This document shows positions 28,815 to 37,245 of a stretch of 64,000 nt of DNA, piece after piece. Positions within the stretch are counted from its first letter, which is position 1; the number at the start of each line of letters is the position of its first letter. Origin of the DNA: an uncultured Akkermansia sp. (GTDB lineage: Bacteria; Verrucomicrobiota; Verrucomicrobiia; Verrucomicrobiales; Akkermansiaceae); assembly GCA_905200945.1 (NCBI GenBank), contig CAJKMG010000013.1, forward strand, positions 1 through 64,000, in the 5' to 3' direction. The position numbers were made by a program, and so were the translations under genes. Below the pieces are notes generated by a model. It did no database searches, was not told the DNA's origin, and saw only the letters and a program-made list of their open reading frames with translations.

Positions 28815-31800
28815 CACAATACAGCACCATAGCAGAATTACAGAACTTTATCGTTCTCGACAGCTACACCAAGAGTTCAATAGTAAACGAGCCGCCCGCA
28901 GGTTATCAGACAGAGGCTGCTTTGGAACGCGAATTTATAGAAGATTTGATATCACAAGGTTACGAATATGTTCCCAGCCTTGTTACGCCTGACGCCCTGC
29001 TCTGCAATGCGAGAAACCAGTTGCAGGCACTCAATAATATCGTTTTCACCGATTCTGAATGGGGACGCTTCCTGGAGGAATATTTAGACAAGAAGAGTGA
29101 TAGTCTTGCTGAAAAAACAAAAAAAATACATGATAATTACATCTATGACTTTGTGTTTGACGATGGGCATATCCAAAATATCTATTTGGTAGATAAAACA
29201 AATATTGCCCGCAACAAAGTGCAGGTAATTAATCAGTTCGGGGCACAGAAAAACCGTTACGATGTCACGATACTGGTAAATGGGTTGCCTATGGTGCAGA
29301 TAGAGCTGAAAAAGCGGGGTGTGGCTATCCGCGAGGCTTTTAATCAGGTGCATCGCTATAGCAAAGAGAGCTTCAACAGCGAAAGTTCACTTTATAAATA
29401 CTTACAGGTTTTCGTCATCTCCAACGGTACGGACACCCGTTATTTTGCCAATACCGTAAAGCGCGATAAAAACAGTTTTGACTTTACGATGAACTGGGCG
29501 AAGTCGGATAATACGCTGATTAAAGACTTAAAGGATTTTACGGCGACATTTTTCCAGAAAAATACGCTGCTGCAGGTTCTTTTCACATATTCGGTGTTTG
29601 ATGCCAGTAACACGCTGCTCATTATGCGCCCCTACCAGATTGCGGCAACGGAACGCATCTTGTGGAAGATAAAAAGCTCTTACCAGGCTAAAAAATGGAG
29701 CAATCCGGAGGGAGGCGGATACATCTGGCACACCACGGGGTCTGGCAAAACTCTGACGAGTTTTAAGGCCGCGCAGCTTGCCACACAACTTGATTTTATC
29801 GACAAGGTGTTCTTTGTTGTTGACCGCAAGGATTTGGATTATCAGACGATGAAAGAGTACCAACGTTTTTCGCCTGATAGCGTCAATGGGTCAGAGAGCA
29901 CGGCGGGACTGAAGCGGAACACAGAGAAAAATAACGACAAAATCATTGTCACGACCATTCAAAAGCTGAACAACCTCATGAAGAGCGAAAGCGACTTGCC
30001 TGTCTATCAAAAGCAGGTTGTATTTATCTTCGATGAGTGCCACCGTTCCCAATTCGGAGAAGCGCAGAAGAATCTGAAAAAGAGATTCAAGAGATATTAC
30101 CAATTTGGCTTTACGGGGACCCCTATCTTTCCTGAGAATGCTTTGGGGGCGGAGACTACGGCCAGTGTGTTCGGCCGTGAGCTGCATTCGTATGTCATCA
30201 CAGACGCCATACGTGATGAAAAGGTTTTGAAGTTCAAAGTGGACTACAACGATGTTCGTCCACGGTTTAAGAATTTGGAAACTGAAAAAGATGAAATCAA
30301 GTTGAATGCGGCAGAAAATCAAAAGCTTTTGCTTCATCCGGACCGAATCAAAGAGATTTCTCAATACATCCTGCAGAATTTCAGGATAAAAACCCATAGA
30401 ACGCAAGGGAATAACAAGGGCTTTAATGCCATGTTCGCAGTAAACAGCGTTGAGGCTGCCAAACTGTATTATCAGGAATTGAACAATCTGCAGAAAGAAA
30501 GTGACAGGCCCCTGAAAATTGCCACCATATTTTCTTTCGCCCCAAATGAAGAGCAAAGCGCTAAGGGCGATATCAAAGATGAAAATTTTGACCCTTCGGC
30601 AATGGACAGCAGCGCCAAAGAGTTTTTGGCAAAAGCGATTGGCGATTACAACGTGATGTTTAAAACAAACTTCGGAGTGGATAGTAAAGAGTTCCAAAAC
30701 TATTATCGCGATTTGGCCAAAAGAGTAAAAAACCAGGAGGTTGACTTGCTCATTGTGGTCGGTATGTTCCTTACCGGTTTTGATGCTCCTGCTTTGAACA
30801 CGCTGTTTGTAGACAAGAATCTGCGTTATCACGGTCTGATGCAGGCGTTTTCACGTACCAATCGCATCTATGACGCAACCAAGACTTTCGGCAATATCGT
30901 CACATTCAGGGATTTGGAACAATCTACAATAGATGCGATCACTTTGTTCGGAGATAAGAACACAAGGAACGTAGTGCTTGAAAAGAGCTACAAGGAATAT
31001 CTTGAAGGATTTAAAGATATTGCCACCGGCGAGGCGAGAAAAGGGTATGTGGAAGTTGTCAGGGAACTGAAAGAAAAATTCCCTGCCCCCGATGGGATAG
31101 TGACGGAAGCAGATAAAAAATCCTTTGTTAAGCTGTTCGGAGAATATTTGCGGATAGAAAATATTTTACAAAACTACGATGAGTTTACGCAGCTCAAAGC
31201 CCTGCAAAAAATAGACAAAGCGGATAGTGCGGCTCTTGAAGCGTTTAAGAATGCCAACTTCTTGACTGATGAAGATATTGCAGCCATGCAGGGCATTGAT
31301 GTACTGAAAGAGCGAACCGTACAGGATTATCGTTCGGCGTACAATGATATCCGGGACTGGTTCAGACGTGAGAGGAACGGTAAAGCTCCGGAAGATTCAA
31401 AAATAGACTGGGATGATGTGGTCTTTGAAATTGATCTGCTTAAATCTCAGGAAATAGATCTCGACTATATCCTCGGACTGATTTTCGAACACAACAGGAA
31501 AACGAAGGACAAGCCTGCATTGGTAGATGAGGTGCGCCGTGTTATCAGAGCGAGCATCGGGAACAGGGCAAAAGAGAGCCTCATTGTTGATTTTATCAAT
31601 GAAACGGATTTGGAACCGATTCGAGATAAGGCTGATATTATTGCCGCTTTCTTTACTTATGCCCAAGAGAAACAGAAAAAGGAAGCTGCTGCTCTGATTA
31701 CGGGAGAGAAACTGAACGAGGAAGCCGCAAAGCGATATATTCAAACATCTTTGAAACGGAAGTACGCCAGCGAGAACGGCGCTGACCTCAATGCTATTCT

Positions 31801-31909
31801 GCCGAAGATGAGTCCGTTAAACCCTCAATATCTGACGAAGAAACAGAGCGTCTTTCAAAAAATCGTCGCTTTCATTGAAAAGTTTAGGGACATCGGAGGT
31901 CAAATTTAA
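28811..31909 (+). CDS. hsdR: Type I restriction endonuclease subunit R
   Basis: A 1032-residue motor and nuclease subunit. The N-terminal PD-(D/E)xK nuclease is visible as DVTILVNGLPMVQIELKKRG with the catalytic Asp, Glu and Lys near residues 150-165. The SF2 translocase follows: Walker A HTTGSGKT near 306-313, FDECHRSQFG near 405, TGTP and a late QAFSRTNR. A helical C-terminal domain binds the M2S core. It uses ATP to pull DNA past the bound enzyme and cut at a distance from unmethylated sites. It shares ATGA with prrC. Length and motif order are normal, so the system looks complete. Confidence 0.96.
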   Translation: MTQYSTIAELQNFIVLDSYTKSSIVNEPPAGYQTEAALEREFIEDLISQGYEYVPSLVTPDALLCNARNQLQALNNIVFTDSEWGRFLEEYLDKKSDSLAEKTKKIHDNYIYDFVFDDGHIQNIYLVDKTNIARNKVQVINQFGAQKNRYDVTILVNGLPMVQIELKKRGVAIREAFNQVHRYSKESFNSESSLYKYLQVFVISNGTDTRYFANTVKRDKNSFDFTMNWAKSDNTLIKDLKDFTATFFQKNTLLQVLFTYSVFDASNTLLIMRPYQIAATERILWKIKSSYQAKKWSNPEGGGYIWHTTGSGKTLTSFKAAQLATQLDFIDKVFFVVDRKDLDYQTMKEYQRFSPDSVNGSESTAGLKRNTEKNNDKIIVTTIQKLNNLMKSESDLPVYQKQVVFIFDECHRSQFGEAQKNLKKRFKRYYQFGFTGTPIFPENALGAETTASVFGRELHSYVITDAIRDEKVLKFKVDYNDVRPRFKNLETEKDEIKLNAAENQKLLLHPDRIKEISQYILQNFRIKTHRTQGNNKGFNAMFAVNSVEAAKLYYQELNNLQKESDRPLKIATIFSFAPNEEQSAKGDIKDENFDPSAMDSSAKEFLAKAIGDYNVMFKTNFGVDSKEFQNYYRDLAKRVKNQEVDLLIVVGMFLTGFDAPALNTLFVDKNLRYHGLMQAFSRTNRIYDATKTFGNIVTFRDLEQSTIDAITLFGDKNTRNVVLEKSYKEYLEGFKDIATGEARKGYVEVVRELKEKFPAPDGIVTEADKKSFVKLFGEYLRIENILQNYDEFTQLKALQKIDKADSAALEAFKNANFLTDEDIAAMQGIDVLKERTVQDYRSAYNDIRDWFRRERNGKAPEDSKIDWDDVVFEIDLLKSQEIDLDYILGLIFEHNRKTKDKPALVDEVRRVIRASIGNRAKESLIVDFINETDLEPIRDKADIIAAFFTYAQEKQKKEAAALITGEKLNEEAAKRYIQTSLKRKYASENGADLNAILPKMSPLNPQYLTKKQSVFQKIVAFIEKFRDIGGQI

Positions 31910-31974
31910 TACCTGCACACGGGCAAGCTGCTCGATTTTGCCGCCCTCATCCGGCATCATGAGGTATTACTCTT

Positions 31975-33444
31975 CTAAAAACGGTAAATGAAGCGCAGCC
32001 ATGGGCGCGGCGTGCCGGAATAGTAGGGATACCACCGGTGTCCGGGGTGGTGCATGGTACGGCCCCATTCATCCTGACGGCGAGCCTGGGGAGCATAGAA
32101 AAGCTGTTTCCATTCCCGGCTGGCGAAGGAAGGAGATTCTGTTTCCGAAGCCGGAGGCGCCAGAAACTCCTGGAGGGCGCTGGAAGAACAGCAATAATAG
32201 GGAATGTTAAACCGGGGCGCCAGTCCGAACGCCAGGAGAAGCCATATCCAGACGCGGAGACCGGGATGCCGCGTCCAGGAGGAAGCCAGAAAGGCAAGCA
32301 GGCAGGCCATGACCGGAACGCTTCCTTTGCAAAGCAGGTCATTGACGTCTCCGTTCACGTAAAAGAAAGGCAGAATCAGGCCGGTTGCCAGCGTACAGAT
32401 GAAGAGGGGATTCTTGCGGAAATCCCGCCAGCAGAACAGGGCGTACAGCAGGAATGAGGTCGCCATAAGCAGGAAATCCCCCGGATGCGTATAAAAAGGC
32501 CGCATGCCCATGTGGGAGGATGGCGCGTTTACCGCCCCATAATAAAGAAGAAAACACGTTCCCAGCAGAACGGCGGCCGAAAAGGAGGGATGGAGCAGGA
32601 CATCCCGGAGAGGGAGGACGCCTTTCCATTGGCGGCGCCACTGGCAGGCCGCCAGGGGCAGCCCTCCAAGGGCCGCGAGGGGGGAATAAAAGGCCGTGGC
32701 TGCGAACAGAATAGGCATCCAGTATAGGGGCATGCGTCCTGAAGCCAGGAAGATGAAAAAAAGTAGAACAGGAATGGAAGCGTTTGCGCTGCACATGAGC
32801 TGTTCCGCCGTGCCAAAGTAATGCAGGCGGAACAGGTCCAGCCCCAGCCAGCACTGGAGATTCAGCAGAGAGCCGAATGCCGCCATCAGCAGGGCGAGCA
32901 GCAGGGAGCGGCGTCCGGAGAAAACGCAGAGCCACAGCCAGGAAAGGAACAGGCCCCAGGTTCCCCATAGAACGACAAGCACGCGCGCGGCGTCCAGCCC
33001 CGCCAGTTTTCCCGCCAGGGCTGGGACCAGCCAGAACCCCGTGTTGTAAATCAGCACGTTCCCGTCCGGAAAGATGACGGGCCACGGGCTGGCGACCAAT
33101 TCACACAGACAGGCATTTCTGACGATATGGTCAGGGTGCTGGTTGACCCACTCCCCCCAGCCGGAAAGCATCATCAGGGCGGCAAACGCCGCCAGGGCGA
33201 GCAATGAAGAGCGGGTGAACAGGGGGAAGGAGGGGAGAGAATCCCTTGTTTGCGGTTCCTTGCGTCTTCGGGGCGCCAGTCCCGCAGCCGTCAGGAGCGT
33301 GAGAGGGAGAGCGGCGTACCAGTGCATCCACCCGGCCAGAAACACCAGGACAGGCAGCAGAAACCAGGCGCAGGTGTGCCACTTCAGCGCGGTTGCGTTG
33401 AACGCTTGTTCCGGGCACGGGGCATCAGCGGCTGGGGGAGGCAT
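31975..33444 (-). CDS. Polytopic membrane protein, paralogue of the 11533-13068 gene
   Basis: A 489-residue protein with about ten hydrophobic segments. A soluble loop near residues 100-145 carries HPDHIVRNACLCELVASPWP followed by DGNVLIYNTGFWLVPALAG, matching HADFIIRNAVYERLAANSWP...DGQPFIYYLGHWLPPALAA of the other gene, and a late NDLLCKGSVPV matches NNELLFKAPAI there. The ending is soluble and Arg/Trp/Tyr-rich. The family is not recognised by me. The architecture with one large loop between the first helices would fit a GT-C-like or other lipid-linked enzyme, but no known catalytic residues can be named. It faces the R-M operon tail to tail. Confidence 0.75.
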   Translation of the reverse strand: MPPPAADAPCPEQAFNATALKWHTCAWFLLPVLVFLAGWMHWYAALPLTLLTAAGLAPRRRKEPQTRDSLPSFPLFTRSSLLALAAFAALMMLSGWGEWVNQHPDHIVRNACLCELVASPWPVIFPDGNVLIYNTGFWLVPALAGKLAGLDAARVLVVLWGTWGLFLSWLWLCVFSGRRSLLLALLMAAFGSLLNLQCWLGLDLFRLHYFGTAEQLMCSANASIPVLLFFIFLASGRMPLYWMPILFAATAFYSPLAALGGLPLAACQWRRQWKGVLPLRDVLLHPSFSAAVLLGTCFLLYYGAVNAPSSHMGMRPFYTHPGDFLLMATSFLLYALFCWRDFRKNPLFICTLATGLILPFFYVNGDVNDLLCKGSVPVMACLLAFLASSWTRHPGLRVWIWLLLAFGLAPRFNIPYYCCSSSALQEFLAPPASETESPSFASREWKQLFYAPQARRQDEWGRTMHHPGHRWYPYYSGTPRPWLRFIYRF

Positions 33445-33598
33445 TTCCCCGGAACCTTAATGGGGCTGGTTCGCGGGGGCAAGGAGGAAACTCGCAGACC
33501 GGAACGGAAGGGGGCATTTGTATGGGTATGGTGGCAGGAATGAGCGCGCGCCGTTGCCTCTTTACCGGAGAAACGGGGCAGGTCATGCTGGGAGGCCT
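33445..33598. promoter_or_regulatory. Divergent promoter region
   Basis: A 154-bp gap between the divergently read membrane protein gene (start 33444) and the HU-like gene (start 33599). It is GC-rich and must hold promoters for both, but no clear -10/-35 pair or operator stands out. Confidence 0.4.
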
Positions 33599-33871
33599 AT
33601 GAATAAAACACAATTTATCAGGGAGCTCCAGCGTGAGCTGGGGAAGGACGTTACTTCCCGGCAGGCGGAACACGCGTTGACCGCGGTGCTGGATACGATT
33701 GCGCGGTCGGTCCGGAGGCGGTCGCTGGTGAAATTCCGGGGTTTTGGCACTTTCCGCGTCAAGCGCCGCCGCGCCCGCATCGTACGCCATCCGGAAAACG
33801 GCGGCAGGCTGCTGGTGCATGAATCGAAAACCATGAAATTCCGCCCCTCTTCCCTTCTGTGGAAGGAGTAG
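33599..33871 (+). CDS. HU/IHF-family DNA-binding protein, Arg-rich variant
   Basis: A 90-residue protein with the HU/IHF fold pattern. The start MNKTQFIRELQRELG is the usual HU opening, so I chose the ATG at 33599 over the longer frame from 33518. The dimerising helices (LGKDVTSRQAEHALTAVLDTIARSV), the VKFRGFGTFRVKRR block (HU has LxGFGxF) and the C-terminal strand KTMKFRPSS are present; the DNA-binding arm between them (RARIVRHPENGGRLLVHESK) is shorter and more basic than in ordinary HU and contains HPENGG rather than RNPQTG. It would bend or bind DNA. It is monocistronic in front of the GH36 gene. Confidence 0.88.
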   Translation: MNKTQFIRELQRELGKDVTSRQAEHALTAVLDTIARSVRRRSLVKFRGFGTFRVKRRRARIVRHPENGGRLLVHESKTMKFRPSSLLWKE

Positions 33872-34000
33872 GGAAGCCGTTCGGCAGCTCCTGTCATTTT
33901 GCCATTGACTTCTCCGTCTGCGGAAGCCCTTAATGTGGATAAAGCAGGAGCGGTTTTGCCTGTCTGCCTGAATAAACAACAGAGCCTTTGTTTGCCAACC

Positions 34001-36154
34001 ATGACCCCGGATTCCGTTCATCTGCTGACCCGTTCCTCCCAGATGACCCTGTACAAAGATGAACAGGGCCGTGTGCGCCGCGCCTATTACGGCCCGAGGC
34101 TGCATCAGCCGGAGGATGCCCTGGAAAACGCCGCGGATGCTCCTCTCCTGTATTCCTCCCTGGCGGATTCCGTAACAGGGCTTCCCAATGCGTCCGGCGA
34201 GTACTGCATTTGCGTGACCCAGGCGGACGGGGCCCTTTCCCTGAGTCTGGAATGCCAGGGTTGGGAAGTGCTGGAACTGGATGACGACCGGGAAGAAGCC
34301 GTCTTCTATGGGAAGGACCCTTCCTACCCTGTGCGGGTGGAAATCCACGTGCGCTCTCACAGGGAATCGGACACCTTTTTGCAGTGGGCGGTTGTTCGGA
34401 ACGAAGGGAAAGAAGGCATTCGCCTGCACCGCTCTGCGTCCGCACAACTGGGTTTGCGCGCAGAACGGTACTTCGTCACCAGCTTCCGCGGCACCTGGGG
34501 CGGCGAGTCCCTGATGAGTGAGGAAGAAGTGGCCCGGGGGCATGAACTTGCCCTGGTATCCGGAACCGGCACCCGCACCGCCCAGGAGGGAAGCCCCGGA
34601 TTCATCATCTCTCTGGACGGTCCGGCGCGGGAGGATTCCGGGGAGGTGGTTCTGGGGGCGCTGGCATGGTCCGGCAATTACCGGATATGGTTCCGGCACA
34701 GCCCGTATCATTACCTTTTTGCCGGAGCGGGACTGGATACGGCTCCCGCGCCCTATCTGCTGGACGGCGGCGGCGTGTTTGAAACGCCGCCCCTCATTCT
34801 GACGCACAGTAAAAACGGCAAGGGAGAGGCCTCCCGGCGCATCCACCGCTGGGCGCGCCGCTACGGCCTGCGCGGCGGAGGAACAGAGAGGCCAACCTTG
34901 CTGAATTCCTGGGAGGGGGTGTATTTTACCTTTACGGAAAAAGTGCTGCACGGCATGATGAAACGTGCGGCGGACTTGGGGATAGAGCTTTTCGTGCTGG
35001 ATGACGGCTGGTTCGGCAACCGGTTCCCCCGCAATGACGCCCGCGCGGGATTGGGGGACTGGCAGGTGAACCGCGCTAAATTGCCCCATGGGCTGGAAGG
35101 CCTTATCCGCCATGCGGAAGAACTGGGGATACGCTTCGGCATCTGGGTGGAGCCGGAAATGGTGAACCCTCATTCGGAGCTTTATCAGAACCATCCGGAG
35201 TGGGTCATCGGTCTCCCGCATCGGGAAAACAGGCAGGAACGCAGCCAGTATTTGCTGGATCTGAGCAATCCTCATGTATGCAGGTACATTCTTGACGCCA
35301 TGCGGAAGTTGCTTGGGGGGCATCCGGGCATTTCCTACGTCAAATGGGATTGCAACCGCAAAATTTCCGACCCCGGCTCTCCCTGGCTGGATGCCTGCCG
35401 CCAGGGGAATCTGCCCATTGACTATGTGCGGGGCTATGAACACGTTCTTGATACGCTGGCATCGGAATTCCCGGATGTGACATTCCAGGCCTGTTCTTCC
35501 GGCGGAGGCCGCGCCGACTATGGAACCATGCGGAGGCATCATGAATTCTGGACGTCCGACAACACGGACGCTTATGAACGCGTGTTCATGCAGTGGGGCA
35601 TAGGCCACCTGTTCCCTGCTATTTCCATGGCCGCCCATGTGACAGCCTCCCCCAACCACCAGACGGGCCGCCCCACGCCGCTCAAATTCCGGTTTGACGT
35701 GGCTATGTCCGGACGGCTTGGCTTTGAACTTCAGCCATGCGACATGACGGAGGAGGATATGGCCTTTTCCAAACGTGCTTTGACGGAATACAAGCGCATC
35801 CGCCCCGTAGTCCAGTTCGGTGACTTGTACCGGCTTTCCTCCCCGTATGAAAGCCGGGTGGCCTCCCTGATGTATGTATGCGGAAAACGGGCTGTCGTTT
35901 TCGCCTGGCTGATGGATAAATGGCTGGCGGATTCCCCTCCGCCCCTGCGCCTGAAAGGCCTGAATCCTGCCGCCAGGTACCTGGTGCGGGAAATCAACAT
36001 GAATGAAGACGGCTCTCTCACGGATGTTCACGAACGAAGGCTGGGAGGCGACTTTCTGATGGACACCGGCATCCGCATCCGCTGGAAAAAGGCCTTCCAG
36101 TCCGTCTGCCTGGAGGTGGCGGAAACAAACCCTGATGCTCCGGCTTCATCATGA
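34001..36154 (+). CDS. GH36-family alpha-galactosidase
   Basis: A 717-residue enzyme. I chose the ATG at 34001 (MTPDSVHLLTRS); the upstream frame start at 33899 is TTG in unrelated sequence. The N-terminal beta-sandwich (about 1-310) precedes the barrel, with LFVLDDGWFG, WVEPEMVNP, the nucleophile Asp450 in YVKWDCNR, CSSGGGRADYG and the acid/base Asp520 in SDNTDAYERV. These residues are intact. The C-terminal beta domain ends near residue 700. No signal peptide is seen, so this one probably acts in the cytoplasm on galactosides that have been taken up, unlike the secreted GH27 enzyme at 4270. Role in the use of terminal alpha-galactose is inferred. Confidence 0.93.
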   Translation: MTPDSVHLLTRSSQMTLYKDEQGRVRRAYYGPRLHQPEDALENAADAPLLYSSLADSVTGLPNASGEYCICVTQADGALSLSLECQGWEVLELDDDREEAVFYGKDPSYPVRVEIHVRSHRESDTFLQWAVVRNEGKEGIRLHRSASAQLGLRAERYFVTSFRGTWGGESLMSEEEVARGHELALVSGTGTRTAQEGSPGFIISLDGPAREDSGEVVLGALAWSGNYRIWFRHSPYHYLFAGAGLDTAPAPYLLDGGGVFETPPLILTHSKNGKGEASRRIHRWARRYGLRGGGTERPTLLNSWEGVYFTFTEKVLHGMMKRAADLGIELFVLDDGWFGNRFPRNDARAGLGDWQVNRAKLPHGLEGLIRHAEELGIRFGIWVEPEMVNPHSELYQNHPEWVIGLPHRENRQERSQYLLDLSNPHVCRYILDAMRKLLGGHPGISYVKWDCNRKISDPGSPWLDACRQGNLPIDYVRGYEHVLDTLASEFPDVTFQACSSGGGRADYGTMRRHHEFWTSDNTDAYERVFMQWGIGHLFPAISMAAHVTASPNHQTGRPTPLKFRFDVAMSGRLGFELQPCDMTEEDMAFSKRALTEYKRIRPVVQFGDLYRLSSPYESRVASLMYVCGKRAVVFAWLMDKWLADSPPPLRLKGLNPAARYLVREINMNEDGSLTDVHERRLGGDFLMDTGIRIRWKKAFQSVCLEVAETNPDAPASS

Positions 36155-36310
36155 AATCGGCGTTTGGCGTGGGAGCCATAGCCGCCTTACTGATGTGATG
36201 AGTTAGGAGTTCTCTTAGAGGTGAGGGTATACAGCCAATGCGGCAGAAGACAGGCGCATTCCAATGCCGGTTTGCCGATATTCCTCTCTTTTTCTACAGG
36301 AAAAGGCCGA

Positions 36311-36742
36311 TCATTCAATCTTGATGAGGCCCTCCCTGATGAGCCGGGCCGCTTCCCGTTCTATTTCCTTTTGATGTTTTTTCATGTAGGCCTGGTACGC
36401 TTCCTCAATATCGAAACGGATGGTCAGGACCCATTCCTCATCTTCGTTTTGTAAATCAAACTCCGAATAGTGACGGCTGTCAAAATAATCCTGCTCTTGC
36501 CCCTCTATGACGATTTTGTAATCCGGATAATGTTTTTTTATATATTCCCGCTGTTTTTCCAGGAGCTTGTCCAAATCCTTCTCATTAAACACAGCAGGGT
36601 TGGTGATGACAGGGGTATCTTTTTCTTCTTCCTGCTGCTGTGCGTCCGGCTGCCGGGGATGTTCTTCCTGTGCCTCAATCTGGCTGATGAGCCCCAACAT
36701 GCAGGAGAAGAATATGGCAAATATGTTTGATATGGATTTCAT
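36311..36742 (-). CDS. Exported hypothetical protein, last gene of a three-gene operon
   Basis: A 143-residue protein with a signal peptide (about 1-24, cut before QEE). The mature chain is rich in Glu, Lys and Gln and predicted helical at the N- and C-ends, with a small beta segment (DYKIVIEGQEQDYFD... EWVLTIRFDIEEAY). No recognised domain. It is 13 bp downstream of the preceding gene in the same direction, so the three are probably one transcript and act together in the envelope. Function unknown. Confidence 0.65.
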   Translation of the reverse strand: MKSISNIFAIFFSCMLGLISQIEAQEEHPRQPDAQQQEEEKDTPVITNPAVFNEKDLDKLLEKQREYIKKHYPDYKIVIEGQEQDYFDSRHYSEFDLQNEDEEWVLTIRFDIEEAYQAYMKKHQKEIEREAARLIREGLIKIE

Positions 36743-36755
36743 GTTTCTGTTTAGG

Positions 36756-37244
36756 TTATTGATGGTTTTTGCAATCTTCTTTTAATTGTTTTTCCAAGAG
36801 ATTTTTAATTTTTATTTTTCCTTCCTTTACTACATAAGGAACATCTTTTGGAGGATGGTAGTCCACTCCGGACCGGGATATATTGGTCATGTGGCCTATT
36901 TTCCATTCTGATTCTACCTTTCCGTGATGGACAAACCGATAAATATAAACGATATGCACGTGGCGGAAAGCTTTATCCGTTTTCAGATTTTCAGCCAGGG
37001 TAAGGATGCCGCTCGCTTTTTTGATGGCCTGGACGGCTATTTCGCTCAATACTTTTTTGGAGATTTTTCCCAATCCTTTTTCTGCCGCGCCCAATACAGC
37101 CGGTTTGGACCCGCTGGCAGTAGTATAGGGAATATACTTGTCTACCTCAACTTTGCAATCCGCCGAAACGGGCAGGAAGCTGAAAGAGCAAAGGATCATT
37201 GCCGCGATATATGGCCATATTCGTATGGATGGTTTCTTCTTCAT
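36756..37244 (-). CDS. Exported hypothetical protein, middle gene of a three-gene operon
   Basis: A 162-residue protein with a signal peptide (about 1-28, ending VSA) and no recognised domain. The mature part contains a helical stretch (AVLGAAEKGLGKISKKVLSEIAVQAIKKASG) and a beta-rich part (RHVHIVYIYRFVHHGKVESEWKIGHM) with several His residues. It begins 1 bp past the stop of the transglutaminase-like gene, indicating a tight operon. Could be a partner or immunity-like protein of that enzyme, but this is speculation from position only. Confidence 0.65.
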   Translation of the reverse strand: MKKKPSIRIWPYIAAMILCSFSFLPVSADCKVEVDKYIPYTTASGSKPAVLGAAEKGLGKISKKVLSEIAVQAIKKASGILTLAENLKTDKAFRHVHIVYIYRFVHHGKVESEWKIGHMTNISRSGVDYHPPKDVPYVVKEGKIKIKNLLEKQLKEDCKNHQ

Positions 37245-37245
37245 A

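Noticed and set aside
33425..36031. An 868-residue minus-strand frame over GH36
   Set aside because: It is the antisense shadow of the GH36 and HU-like genes and has no recognisable domain.
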